The notes under the pieces: model-generated
Seen by the model: only the letters and a program-made list of their open reading frames with translations
Database searches by the model: none
What the model was told of the DNA's origin: nothing
Assembly: GCF_000189635.1 (NCBI RefSeq)
Contig: NW_002476484.1
Location: forward strand, 796,622-860,621
Direction of reading: 5' to 3'
DNA length: 64,000 bases
From: Tetrahymena thermophila SB210
Lineage: Eukaryota; Ciliophora; Oligohymenophorea; Hymenostomatida; Tetrahymenidae
In this document: positions 47,890 to 58,239 of the stretch, one piece after another
Position numbering within the stretch: the stretch's first letter is position 1
Layout of the letters: each line of letters starts with the position of its first letter
Translations under genes and position numbers: made by a program

Positions 47890-48539
47890 TCAGTAATTTT
47901 TGGCAATAATTTTTTCGTAAAGTTCTGAAGGAAGCTTAGCAAGAGTTGATCTAGCTTTTTTATTCCAGTTTTTAATTCTTTTGGTATCTTTAATCTTTAC
48001 AATTATTTTTAAAAAAGATTAAACTCTGAAGATAAAATAATTATAATTTATTTAATTATTACGACTTAGAAGGTAGAGCTCTTGTATTAATTTAATTCGT
48101 CTCTTTTGGCTTTTTCTTTTAATCTTTATCTTTCTTTTTCCATCTTAATTATTATGAAAAATATTTTTGTAAATTTAAAACAAAATATTTATAAAATAGA
48201 AATACTTTTTCATCATATTCTTATTTGAGTTAATCCATCTTTTCTTTTAATTCCTTTCTTTCCTTAGCTCTTTGAACTTTTTAATCAAAAGTAAGAATCA
48301 TACCAACGTTTTGTCTGAGTGCAAGAACCTTGTTAGAAACTCTTTATAATAAAGTAATTTATCATTAAAATATGAATATATATCTTTCTAAAGCTAATAT
48401 TGATAGAAATGCGTTTTCAAATAAAATACCTTTGAGTATTTTTCTTCCAAGGCTTACCAGATTTAGGCTTGCCTACTTTAATTAAGTCTTCCTTAGGAAT
48501 TTCTTTGTATTCAGTGTTAATTTCTTTAGCTCTACCCAT
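47890..48539 (-). CDS. CGR1/CCDC86-like rRNA-processing protein, 143 aa
   Basis: There are four exons on the minus strand: 48430-48539, 48206-48341, 48063-48143 and 47890-47994. Phases 2, 0 and 0 add up to 144 codons. The N-terminus M-G-R-A-K-E leads to G-K-P-K-S-G-K-P-W-K, like the S-G-K/R-x-W-K motif at the start of Cgr1/CCDC86. The middle is a Lys/Glu-rich coiled coil (R-A-K-E-R-K-E-L-K-E-K, E-K-E-R-Q-R-L-K-E-K). The end has V-I-K-D-T-K-R-I-K-N-W-N-K-K-A-R, like the V-I-x-N-P-x-K-I-K-x-M-x-K-K-x-R signature of that family. The family acts in the nucleolus in 60S subunit pre-rRNA processing. The small size fits yeast Cgr1. The exon 3 donor (GTC|GTAATA) is the least certain junction. Confidence 0.65.
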
Positions 48540-49088
48540 TGTAAATATATATTATATGTTTAACTATTTAGAAAATTAGATTTAATAAATTTGATATTTG
48601 TTTAGTTTTTGACAATATATTTTTTGATTGACTAAATCTATAATTAAGAGTTAATATTATTATATTTAGCTATTTATAAATATAATTGCTCTGATTGGCA
48701 GTCATTTAATATACAAAATTTGCATTACGAACCTTAAATAAAGTGGGTTTGTTCTATTTTATCTATTTCTACTTTCATAAACAAAAAATGCCAAATTCAT
48801 TAAAAAATCAATTTTTTTTCTTGATAAAATTATTTTATTTGTTTAATTTGAAATAATTTTATATTAATTTGAATAAAATCGATTAAAAATAAATAAATTA
48901 ATATGGAAGGTTATTATGAAATATTAATATAGATATGATAAATACATTAATAATAATTAAAATTTTATTTAATATTATTATAATAAATGAATTAATTTTG
49001 TTTATTTGTTTGTTTGATTGTTTGTTTGTTTGAAATTTTAGAATTTAATTAAATATTTTTTCAAAATTTTTGGATAAAAGATTTTATT
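48540..49088. other. Intergenic, AT-rich
   Basis: This is the 5' side of the CGR1-like gene and the 3' side of the RING gene. No open coding segment is recognised. A short TTTG microsatellite run lies near 49005-49035. Confidence 0.45.
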
Positions 49089-50048
49089 TCATTCATCTCT
49101 TCTTAAGAGCTAGTAAGAAATGTTAGCAATTATAACTAATGCAATTCCAATAACTGCAAAGTCATCAACTAAGCCGATTGGTCCTAAGAATGATTCTGGA
49201 AGTAAATCAATCGGTGAAATAATATATAGCAAGGAAGCTATCAATCTACCGCTTGTTATCATAGTGGTGACAACATACCACATATTTTTCCATTATCTTA
49301 TCTTAAGCATTAACATTTTTAAAAGAAAAGGTGCATCTCTAATCATTTCAATGAACTAGTTTATAAAATAATTTTAGTAAATTAATAAACAAAATTAATT
49401 TGAAAAATTATTTTAAATGCTAATTACTGATCTTTTATGTCCTGAGTATAATGCGTTATAATCTTTAAGTTCTTTTAAGATTTTTTTTTCTTCTTCAGTT
49501 CTCATTTCATTTTCTTCAAAATCTCTATATAATAAATTCATATCTCTTCTGCAGTAAGGGCAATTTAATTTCTTTTTCTACTTAGTTTCCCACATATTGA
49601 ATATACACTCAGCTTTATTTTTAAATGAATATTTAAACATTTGCAAATTTAAATAAATGAATATGATATAAATTTTGATGAAACTATCTACATTTACTAA
49701 ACTTTTTTGAATAATTATTCATTTTTTTTAGTAAATTGTTAAAAAATTATGAATTAATTAATTACCACAAAAAGGATGATTGCAAGCAGACATGACAGGA
49801 TTTTTAATATTATTCAAACAAATAGAGCAAACTCTAATATCGAATCTGTTTTTGTTAGGATTCTTATTTATTTAATGAGCAGATGTATCATCCCAGTGAA
49901 AGAAATTATTTATTTTTTCTTTGACATAGCCTACTACAATATTTTTTGTCTTTGTGAATATTGCTTTTGCACCAGTTAAAACTAATCCTAAAATAGCAGT
50001 AAATACAGCAGTAAAAACTACTCCTAAACTAAAATCATTCTCTACCAT
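49089..50048 (-). CDS. RNF170-like RING E3 ubiquitin ligase with DUF1232, 244 aa
   Basis: There are three exons: 49766-50048, 49428-49612 and 49089-49355, phases 1 and 0. A hydrophobic N-terminal segment (about residues 7-27) is followed by a C3HC4 RING split by intron 1: V-C-S-I-C-L, then C-N-H-P-F-C, A-E-C, and C-P-Y-C about 14 residues on. Exon 3 encodes two further hydrophobic stretches and the DUF1232 signature I-S-P-I-D-L-L-P-E, ending G-L-V-D-D. RING plus DUF1232 plus membrane segments in this order is the RNF170 architecture, an ER-membrane ligase that in animals degrades activated IP3 receptors. The substrate in a ciliate is unknown. Plus-strand open frames at 49120-49359 and 49776-49979 are shadows. 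Confidence 0.82.
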
Positions 50049-50739
50049 CTTAGGGTTTTCTTAAGGAGAAGATTAGTTCATGTCACTTACTAACTAAATA
50101 TATTCTTAAACGGCTTTTAATCTTATAATTATATAAATGAATTTAGGCTATCAAACTATTTATGATTGATTGATAAACTTACAAATTAACTTTTTTTGAT
50201 TTATTATTTAATTAAATTTTTATCTAAAAAATAATTTAAAACCAAAGCATTTATCTTATGCTTATGAAATAGAAAACTAATTTACAATCGTCATCACAAC
50301 AAGGAATTATAATTGAAGGAGGTTCTAGAATATTTTCTCTATTTGTTTCTCTTAATTAGTATTCAACTAAAGGAACAAGTAACCAAAAGCAGAGACGCAG
50401 ATTACTTTTTTTATTTGGTGTCATTTCTCTTAGTTTTTATCAAAATTTATTAAATAGCTAAACAAAGCCAAATATAATATCTGTCTTTTATAATTCTTAT
50501 CAAATGCAATAAGTTTATAATTTTATCATTAATTTTTTTGAATGTCTTTTTTTTAAATTTAATAAAATAAATAACTTTTTCAATTCTACAAAGCATTCAA
50601 TCATTTGTACAAATTATCTTGAGAAAACTCAAATTTAATTTAATAAGATATTTTTTTATGAAATTTATTTTTTCAAATTTGCGGAATTAATTAATTTCAA
50701 AAATAATTAAATTTATCAGAAATTTAAACAATTTAAGGA
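50049..50739. other. Divergent intergenic between the RING and SET genes
   Basis: The 691 bp between two start codons includes a possible small plus-strand gene (see 50264). The remainder is AT-rich. Confidence 0.4.
50264..50520 (+). CDS. Possible small gene, unknown
   Basis: From ATG at 50264 (a second in-frame ATG is at 50258) the plus strand has about 70 codons of noticeably higher GC than the flanks. The peptide is Gln/Ser-rich at first, then basic (Q-K-Q-R-R-R-L-L), followed by one hydrophobic stretch (L-F-L-F-G-V-I-S-L-S-F-Y). Its real end is unclear: the frame stays open into AT-rich sequence until a TGA that overlaps the SET gene start codon. It could be a small single-pass (perhaps mitochondrial) protein with an unseen intron, or non-genic. 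I recognise no family. Confidence 0.35.
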
Positions 50740-52880
50740 ATGAGTTTTTATAGAGATGACGAAGTTAACGTAGAGTTAACAAAGGAAATTCAAAAAGACA
50801 AAAAGTATTAAGTTTATTTAGAATGGCTCAAGAAGAACGGAGCGTTATTTGAGAATATTGAATTCCCAGTAGCATTTGGCAACGGTGGCTATGTAGGAGT
50901 AGCAGCGAAAGAGAGAATTCCACCAAATAAAGTGATAGTCGCGATTCCAAATAAATTGCTTTTGAGTACTGGAATAGTAGATTCTAGTCCATTAAAGCCT
51001 GTGTTATAATAGAATCCACATTTATTTAACATAGATTAGAATTATGATGCCGATTTTAACAAGCTTACTCTTTATTTAATGACAGAGAAAGTTAAAGCAG
51101 ACAAATCATTTTGGGCTCCTTATTTGAATATATCTCCTACTCAATTTACATTATTGGACTGGACTGATAAAGAAGTTGAAAATATCGGAGATCCATATAT
51201 GTTTAAAATATTTAAAGAATATAGATAATCTGTAAATTTTGATTTATAAAAGTAAAATGTTATTTAAATTAAGATATTAATAAAAAGATGGAATAAACTT
51301 GGAAGGAATTCTTGAAAGTCATAGTTAACTACCCAAATATTATTAGTACTGATTGTTGCAACAAAAAGTTATTTTACTGGAGTTATCAATTTGTTACAAC
51401 TCGTTGTTATGGATGGAATTTCCCACATACGCTCTTGGTGCCTCTTGCAGATGCATTTAATCATTCAAAAGATGGAAATTGCAATTTAATTTTCAATAAA
51501 GCCTTTGAATTGGGTAAGAAGAAGTTACACAAAAACTACATAGTAAAGAGCAAAGAAGTGGACTATAGCATATTTAAGCAATTTAACTATGAACAAGAAG
51601 CTTTAAAGCAAATTTAAAATCCACCAGATATTAAAAAAGCCTACATCTCTGTTAATACTTAAGGTAGAAAAGATAAATAATTCTTAGAAGATTTATAAAG
51701 ATAAGAAGTAGAAAATGACATTAGATTGATAAATGCTGAAAAGTTAAAAGCAAAGTATAAAAATTTATGGGAATTACCCTATTTTACAACTTCAGAGACT
51801 GAAGATAACGACACTGAAGAGAGTGATTAAGAGGAAAATTTTGAAAACAATCAAGAATATAATCTTCTAAAGGCTAGAGAAAGTATCTCTGTTCAGTATA
51901 ATTTGTAGGAAAATAAAGAAGAAGATATCCAATATGAAAAATTCGAAGAATACAAAGAATTTACATCTAAATAACACAGAAAATAAAAATACAAGCATCA
52001 CCTAGGTGAAGAAAATTGGGATTGGTAAATAAATAAAAATTAAAAATGAACATCTCAATATGAATTAAAAAAATAATTTCTTAAAAGGTATGATTTAAAA
52101 GACGATGACACTTATTTTACTGTTTCAACTCCTAGATGGTAGCCAAAGGGAAAATAAATTTATCACTGTTATGGACGTAGAAATAATAGATTTTTGATGG
52201 TTTGGTATGGATTCTGTCATGAAAATAATTATTATGATAGTTTCCCATTTCGATTTTGGAGTTATGTAAAAAGTGATAAGATAGATTAGGCAAATTTAGA
52301 TGAACTAGTTTATACAGATTATGTAGATGATGATGAGTATGACAACGGGATTATGTGGTGTGGATAAAAAAGAAGCATAGAAGAATTGACTAAAGAGTTT
52401 AGACTTAAAAAGAGTAAATTGTGTCTAGATTTTATTACATATTTGAGAGTTTATCTCCTTACTACACTTAAACAGAATACTTAAAAGCCTATCTTGATAA
52501 CAGTTCCTACTTAAATTGAATTTGAAAAGAAAGTGTTTGAGCTTGCCTACAAACTGCTCTGGGCACTAAAAAAGAAGGTCTTCGATAGACCAATAGAAGA
52601 AGATGAAAAAGAATTATAAAATCCTTAGTTAAACTACAAAAAAAGATTTACAACAATTTTAAAGAAGGAGCATAAAACTATTATTTAAACCTAAATTAAC
52701 ATGGTAAAATTAATCCAAAGAATTCTCAACGAAGTAACTGTTAATAATTTACTCACATCTGCAGTTTCAAAGAAATATGATGATATTGAGCCAACAGAAG
52801 ACGATTACTAGCTAAATAGAGAAAGAATAAGACAATATATACATTAGTTATATTTTGGTGTATTCAAGCAAAAGCGTTGA
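50740..52880 (+). CDS. SET-domain protein-lysine methyltransferase (SETD3/SETD6/Rubisco-LSMT type), 673 aa
   Basis: Exons are 50740-51231, 51288-52024 and 52088-52880, phases 0 and 2. The second intron is only 63 bp and hides one TGA. The N-terminus has Y-L-E-W-L-K-K-N-G-A and an N-G-G-Y-V-G-V-A-A motif, as in the split-SET family, then I-P-N-K-L-L-L-S. The catalytic half has T-T-R-C-Y-G and D-A-F-N-H-S, with Asn222-His-Ser of the SET NHS motif. A long acidic, Glu/Asp-rich insertion follows (about residues 270-400). Then comes Y-G-R-R-N-N-R-F-L and Y-G-F, the post-SET strand motif of LSMT-like enzymes, and a helical C-terminal substrate-binding region. The target is unknown. The first intron boundary (TCT|GTAAAT ... 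AAAAAG|ATG) is the least certain. The 101-codon standard-code frame at 51312 lies within exon 2. Confidence 0.85.
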
Positions 52881-53611
52881 AATAATTATCTGTTTGTTAT
52901 TAAGTATTCATAAAATCTAGTTAGATAGGCAAGTTTTAATAATATACCAACTTATTTAAATTAAATATTTATTTTATTATTTAAAATAATTTGTAAAATT
53001 AATTTAATTAAAAAACATTAAAATCTTATGTTTTTAATATAAATTAAATTTTACCTAAGCAAAAATCTTTTTATTATTTTTATTTAAAAGAAGAAGCTAA
53101 AATAAATTAAATTTAAAGAGATAAAATAATTTAAAATATTAAATATTTACTTTTAAATTAAACATTTTTTATTTTAATTTAATAAATAAATACTTTAAGT
53201 ATTTTTTTATATATAAGTTTGTTAAATTTTACATGATTTAACTAATAATAAAAATTTGTTTTACTATTTAATAAAAGTAATCTAAAATAAATTTAAAAAG
53301 AGAAATTTATTATTTTAAATTAAAATATCTTAATTTCCAAAATTTTTAAGTAATTCAAAAATAAATTAAGAGTATTATCAAAAACTTGCTTGTTTTCAAT
53401 CAATACAATAAAAAATAGCTTAATTGTTATTTGATTATTTTTTTTTTATGAAAATTTAAAATTGAAATATTTTATAGATTTTTATTTTGATTTCTTTAGA
53501 TATTTTAATCTTGGAATGATAAAACTAAAATTATTTATTTATTTTTATATTCATCATAGATAACTGAAGGCAAAGAAAAAAAACATAAATTACTAATTTT
53601 TATTTAAGATA
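52881..53611. other. Convergent intergenic
   Basis: An AT-rich (TTTAAA-type) stretch between the 3' ends of the SET and BBS5 genes. No coding or structural signal is seen. Confidence 0.5.
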
Positions 53612-54838
53612 TCAAGAATTCGATTTAATTATTCTCCATAAATCTTCAACTTTGCAACCTTAGGGTGGTTTTTCGATGGCTAAACCTAATTCTGAACTAA
53701 ATATAATGTCTCCTTATTGTGATTACTTTTAAAAATTAATTTTAAAGCTTTTAAACTTAAAAAAGTTAAATTTACATCTTGGGATTAATCTGGTATATTG
53801 GCAGATGTAGTTATTTAGCTAGTCATATAATTTCTTGAAATATTTTTTCTTTCATTAATGATTGTACCTATGATCTCAATGTTGTCTTCTTCTCTTTTTA
53901 CTAATTTAGACTTGTAAGATGAGTCATACTCATCTCCAATTTTAGGAATACCAAAATCTGGGTTTTAGCAATAGTACTCTTTCAATTAATTGCATTCTTT
54001 AAGACAGTGATCTATTTAATCTGTTTGATAACCTAAAATGTAGCCTCCAGTAAACTTATTTATTTCTATCAAAAGAGAAGTTCCTGCCTTTATATTTTAT
54101 TTGGTTATTGATGAAATCTATATCCAAGGAATGCTTATGTTTTAGCTTTCGTTATTGGTTGCAAACCAAGCTATACGTATGTTAGTTAAGAATAGATTTC
54201 CTATAATTCCAATTTCATTGCCTACACTTCTAACATTAGGATATTTGCTTATAACCTTTTCGTTAGGTAGAATTTAAAGAGTTTTATCTTAGATTATAGC
54301 ACCTCTTTTTAGATCTCTATATATTTTTGTTGCTTAATAACCTCTGCACACCTGCTAAAATAGATTAAATATATTCGTCGGTTCTCCATTCTTCGTTTTA
54401 AATATAAACTCAAATTTATTTTTATTCAATTTAGCTTTAATTGAGAGAGTCAGCTCTAATCCTATTTTTAAATTTCTTTCAGTTTTGATGTCAGAACTAT
54501 TAATTGTATCAAGACCTATTTTCAGTTATTGCAATAAAATTAGATATTGTAATAAAATGTTCATATTTTTAAGTATTAAAATGAATTTCAACTAAACAAA
54601 TAAGCTAATAAATATTATATGCTTGTTTACCTATTGATAGGTTGATTCTTTTATCATCATTTTAATACCATATTAATCTTAAATTTGTTAAAACTAAGAC
54701 TCCATCGCAATCAGCATTTCCTTTAAAATCTTCTATATAATTTTAACTGCTCATTTCGAATTCACCTGAGCAAGGTGAAAGTTTCTTAGTTTATAAATCA
54801 AACTTTATCTCCCTGTCATAAAAATACTCGTATTCCAT
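53612..54838 (-). CDS. BBS5, BBSome subunit, 353 aa
   Basis: There are three exons: 54631-54838, 53776-54515 and 53612-53725. Phases 1 and 0 add up to 354 codons. The first PH-like domain begins with R-E-I-K-F-D-L and C-S-G-E-F-E, and has V-L-V-L-T-N-L-R-L-I-W and, across intron 1, I-N-L-S-I-G. Then K-F-E-F-I-F, a link with Y-R-D-L-K-R-G, and a second PH-like domain with F-L-T-N-I-R-I-A-W, I-S-I-P-W-I-Q-I, G-G-Y-I-L-G-Y and N-P-D-F-G-I-P. The end E-L-G-L-A-I-E-K ... V-E-D-L-W-R-I-I matches the conserved BBS5 C-terminus (E-E-L-G-L-A-I-E-K-L ... L-W). BBS5 binds phosphoinositides within the BBSome, which carries membrane proteins out of cilia. The length is close to the usual ~340. It lies divergent to a dynein light chain gene. 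Confidence 0.95.
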
Positions 54839-55376
54839 TTTTTCTTTCTTGATTTTTTGGTAAAAATGTAATAAATAAATTAACAATTAAAACAAACAAT
54901 AATTTTTTATGAATAAAAGATTCTAAATTGATAATAAATTTTTGAAGAGCCTTTTCAAAATATTAAAAGATTAAATTGATTTATAAGATTGCTTACTGTT
55001 TACAAGCAAAACAAAATTTTTAATAATTTAAGTACTTTTGATAGTTATGAAGAAGAAAATTTAATACTTGGTTATCATTTAATAATTCACGATATTGATT
55101 TAAAATATTTTATTAAAAATTTTTAAATGCATTTAAGGTTGTGTTATAAGTTAAAGTTGTAACTTTCCATGACTTTGAAGATATAAAATAGACTGCAATT
55201 TAACAAGTCATATAATTTTTAAACAATAATCAATATTTTTTCTTTATTTTGGATATTTTAATTTTAAAAATTTGTAAAAAAATATATCAAATAAACACTT
55301 ATAATAAATAGATAGATAATACAAAAAAAAGTAGAGTTTCACATTTAATAAAATTTAAAATTACGATATAAATAAA
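54839..55376. promoter_or_regulatory. Shared divergent promoter region, BBS5 / dynein light chain
   Basis: The 538 bp separate the start codons of two oppositely directed genes that work in cilia or with microtubule motors. No specific motif is identified. The minus-strand frame at 55299-55496 that overlaps its right part is a shadow of the dynein gene. Confidence 0.45.
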
Positions 55377-55748
55377 ATGGCTGAGGATAATATTGATGAA
55401 CAAACATTTTAGCAGGACGAAACAGAAAAGCAAGTAGTTACCTATATAGAAAAAGTTTTGTAAGGAAAAGATTATAAAGAAGATATGGTTCCTCAATGGA
55501 TTAACGAAATATGCGAATAAACATTAGAATACTTAATAAAGCAGTAAAAACCCTATAAATATATGGTAAATTGTATGATAATGCAAAGTACGGGTACGGG
55601 AGCGTGCGCTGCGTAGAGTTGCTTTTGGGATGGTGTTGTAGATGGTATCGCAATAATTAAATGGCCTAAGGATAGCAAAGAATATTCAAAAAATTAAGTT
55701 AGTGCAATAGTTACAGTATTTGCATCATCATTAGTTCCTAATCATTGA
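55377..55748 (+). CDS. Tctex1-type dynein light chain (DYNLT family), 123 aa
   Basis: A single exon of 124 codons ending at TGA 55746-55748. It shows the family pattern V-P-Q-W-I-N-E-I-C-E, L-I-K-Q-Q-K-P-Y-K-Y-M-V-N-C, I-M-Q with a G-T-G, then C-F-W-D-G-V-V-D-G, W and a final S-A-I-V-T-V-F-A. This corresponds to the Tctex1 core (K-Y-x-V-x-C, Q-K-x-G-x-G, C-x-W-D-x-x-x-D-G, V-x-V-F). It is slightly longer than the typical 113 residues, by an acidic N-terminal extension. Such light chains sit at the base of cytoplasmic, axonemal or IFT dynein; which of these cannot be read from sequence alone. Compared with the hydrolase genes the codons are GC-richer. Confidence 0.93.
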
Positions 55749-56899
55749 TTTTAAACAACATCCAAATAAAGCAACATTTATTTTTAGCATATGAATTAAT
55801 AAAGGATTTTTTGGAGATTAAATATATAAATAAATAAACGCTTCTACGAACAAAAATTATAAATCTTATAAATTATAAAAAACAAACTTTCTTATTCTGT
55901 AGATACTCAAACATTTATAATTATTTTTTACAGATAATTTATTTATTGTTTGTATATTTACTTTACACCAAATTTTTTAGCTAAGCCTTTCAATTAATTC
56001 TTTTCAGTCTTTTTATATATTTTATAGCATTAATTATTTTAAAATATTTTTTGTAAAAGATTGTATTTTCATTCTCATATTAATAAATTGTCTTATTACT
56101 TAATTCCATCTTCAAAAAATGCTCATAATTAATTTGATTATTTTTTTTAATATTTGACAATTTTACATAATTATTTTTAAGGTTGATATTAAATTTATAA
56201 GATATCAAAGCTTACAAATAATTTCAAAAAATCATTTATTTAATAAATTTATACATAAAATATGTAAAAAATATCTTATTATTCTTCTTCTTCATCAAAA
56301 AATGCTCATTATATTTTTAAACATTTGATCATTAAATCATATAATTATTATTAAAAACTGATTTAAAGTTTAAAAGCCATCAAAACGTAAATAATTTTCA
56401 AAAAATGTATTATCATAATAAATAATTTTTTATCCATTATTTAAAAAGCATGCATTTAAAGAATAACTTTCATCTTACTTGAATCATACTCATTTAGTAT
56501 TGATTTTGATTTCTTTTTTAATGTAAAATGGTGAAGTATTTTAATCAAGTTTCTTCAAAAAAAATATTATTAAAGCAATATCTTCTTATTATACAATTCA
56601 ATTCATTTATCTCTATTTTATTAAAAGTACCTCATTAATAATTTATTTGAAAGCAGCATAATATCTGAAATATAACTGAAAATCATATATTATAGTATAG
56701 ACTACTTATCTATTTTGAATGGAAACAGCTTTAAAATTTTTTATATTGTAAAAGTATTTGGAAAATTCAAATCTTTATATTTTTTTAATTGATGAATAAA
56801 ATTTAATTACGTTTTCATAAACACACAAAGTGATTTTAAAATATTTATCAAAATATGAAAATAATTTTATACTAAATATAAATAAATACTTTTTGATAA
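55749..56899. other. Convergent intergenic, 1.15 kb, AT-rich with a diverged duplication
   Basis: No gene is found on either strand. Two related stretches at about 56105-56260 and 56290-56440 both begin TCTTC...CAAAAAATGCTCAT and share AAAGC..ACAAATAATTTCAAAAAAT-like segments, suggesting an old ~185-bp tandem duplication. Confidence 0.5.
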
Positions 56900-57736
56900 T
56901 CATTTCTTTTAGTTAAAAGAAACCAAAAAGTGATAGATAAAAAACGCGCTTGTTGTAATTAAAAACATATAAAATGGGATAATATTTCCTTTACCAATAC
57001 ATTTACTTGTCCAAGGACAGTGATGGTCGTGTCCATCAATACAAACATCGCAAAATTCGCAATGATATCTACCCTTTTTCTTGTGCACTTTGCATTAATA
57101 ACAAATACTTTAGTTAAATAATAAAAATTTAATATTTTGATTTTAAAATGATTCATTTATTTATAATAAAAATTCGTTTTTTGTGTAAATTTTTATAAAT
57201 TTGTTTATTTATTTAAATGATTTGTAAGGATAATTACCTTTATGAATTATGCTACAGTTCTTCAATATCTAATTCAGGGTCTTATACAATGCCTGGGTCT
57301 TTGAATGCTGTGATTGCGTATATGAACAACTCAAGAATACTAATAGAAACAGCTCCAACAAAAGACCATTGAGATTCTTAAAGTTAATTACAGAAATAGC
57401 AACAAACTACTGAAGCAACTATCAAAGCAAAATACATCGGCATAAAAAATCTGTCTTTATAAATTAATTAAAGAGATTGCTTTAATTTGAAGAGGTTGTT
57501 AAATGGCAATTATATTCATAGTTAATTTTGTAAATCAACTCCATTTATTTAGCTTTTTAACTACTATAATTGTCTAAGGATTTAAAATTAACTAAATATT
57601 TACAATCAGGTCCTAAATAAAAAAGAGGCTTGCCTCTCCATCTTCCAAAGGTTATAAATCTACCTAATCTTCTATAGAAGTCTTTTTTATCGTCTTCTTA
57701 CTCTAATTAAATAAAATCTTTTTGATCTATTTTCAT
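56900..57736 (-). CDS. DHHC palmitoyltransferase, unusually short, 185 aa
   Basis: There are three exons: 57604-57736, 57238-57454 and 56900-57107. Phases 1 and 2 add up to 186 codons. Exon 1 encodes a basic cytosolic N-terminus ending Y-L-G-P-D-Y across the junction. Exon 2 encodes two transmembrane segments (P-M-Y-F-A-L-I-V-A-S and S-F-V-G-A-V-S-I-S-I-L) and the D-P-G-I-V motif that precedes the catalytic domain. Exon 3 has the Cys-rich domain C-Y-Q-C, H-C-E-F-C-D-V-C, D-H-H-C-P-W-T and C-I-G-K-G-N, then one hydrophobic helix, and stops. Canonical DHHC S-acyltransferases have a fourth transmembrane helix and a longer tail, so this protein is short by at least one helix, unless a further exon lies downstream. 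The catalytic Cys is present. Confidence 0.85.
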
Positions 57737-58239
57737 TAATTATTACTAATTTTAACTATCCTGGGATATTTACTTTTTAATGCCTTCAAACTAAAAATTT
57801 TTACTAATTTACTTTACTAATCAAAATCTCACAAATCAGTCTTTGAAAAAAGTAGAAATGTTGAATTAATAAGTGATATTTTTTTATATATAAATCATGC
57901 TTTACTCGATATTTTAAAATTATAAAATATAAATTAGATATCTTTTTGTAAATTCTATTTATTTAAAATAAATTATTTTATTTTTTTAGTATTTTAATTT
58001 TTTTATTTTATTTCATGCGAATCTACTTTTTAGTATTGATTTTGTATTAAATTAAAGGTAGAGGTTTAAATAAAATAGTTTTTTTTTTGGATTTGTTTGA
58101 TTATTTTACTTTTAATTAAAGATATTTCAAGATTTTACTTTAAAATGATACAATTTTTTTATTAATTAATTTCATCAAAAATTATTAACAAAATACGAAG
58201 TAGGAAAAATTATTAAAGAGATTGATAGTAATTAAAAAC
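57737..58239. other. Divergent intergenic between the DHHC gene and the last gene
   Basis: The AT-rich 503 bp between two start codons hold no motif I can name. Confidence 0.45.

Noticed and set aside
49120..49359. Plus-strand 79-codon frame (and the 49776-49979 frame)
   Set aside because: They are antisense to exons 3 and 1 of the RNF170-like gene, which has clear domain motifs on the minus strand.
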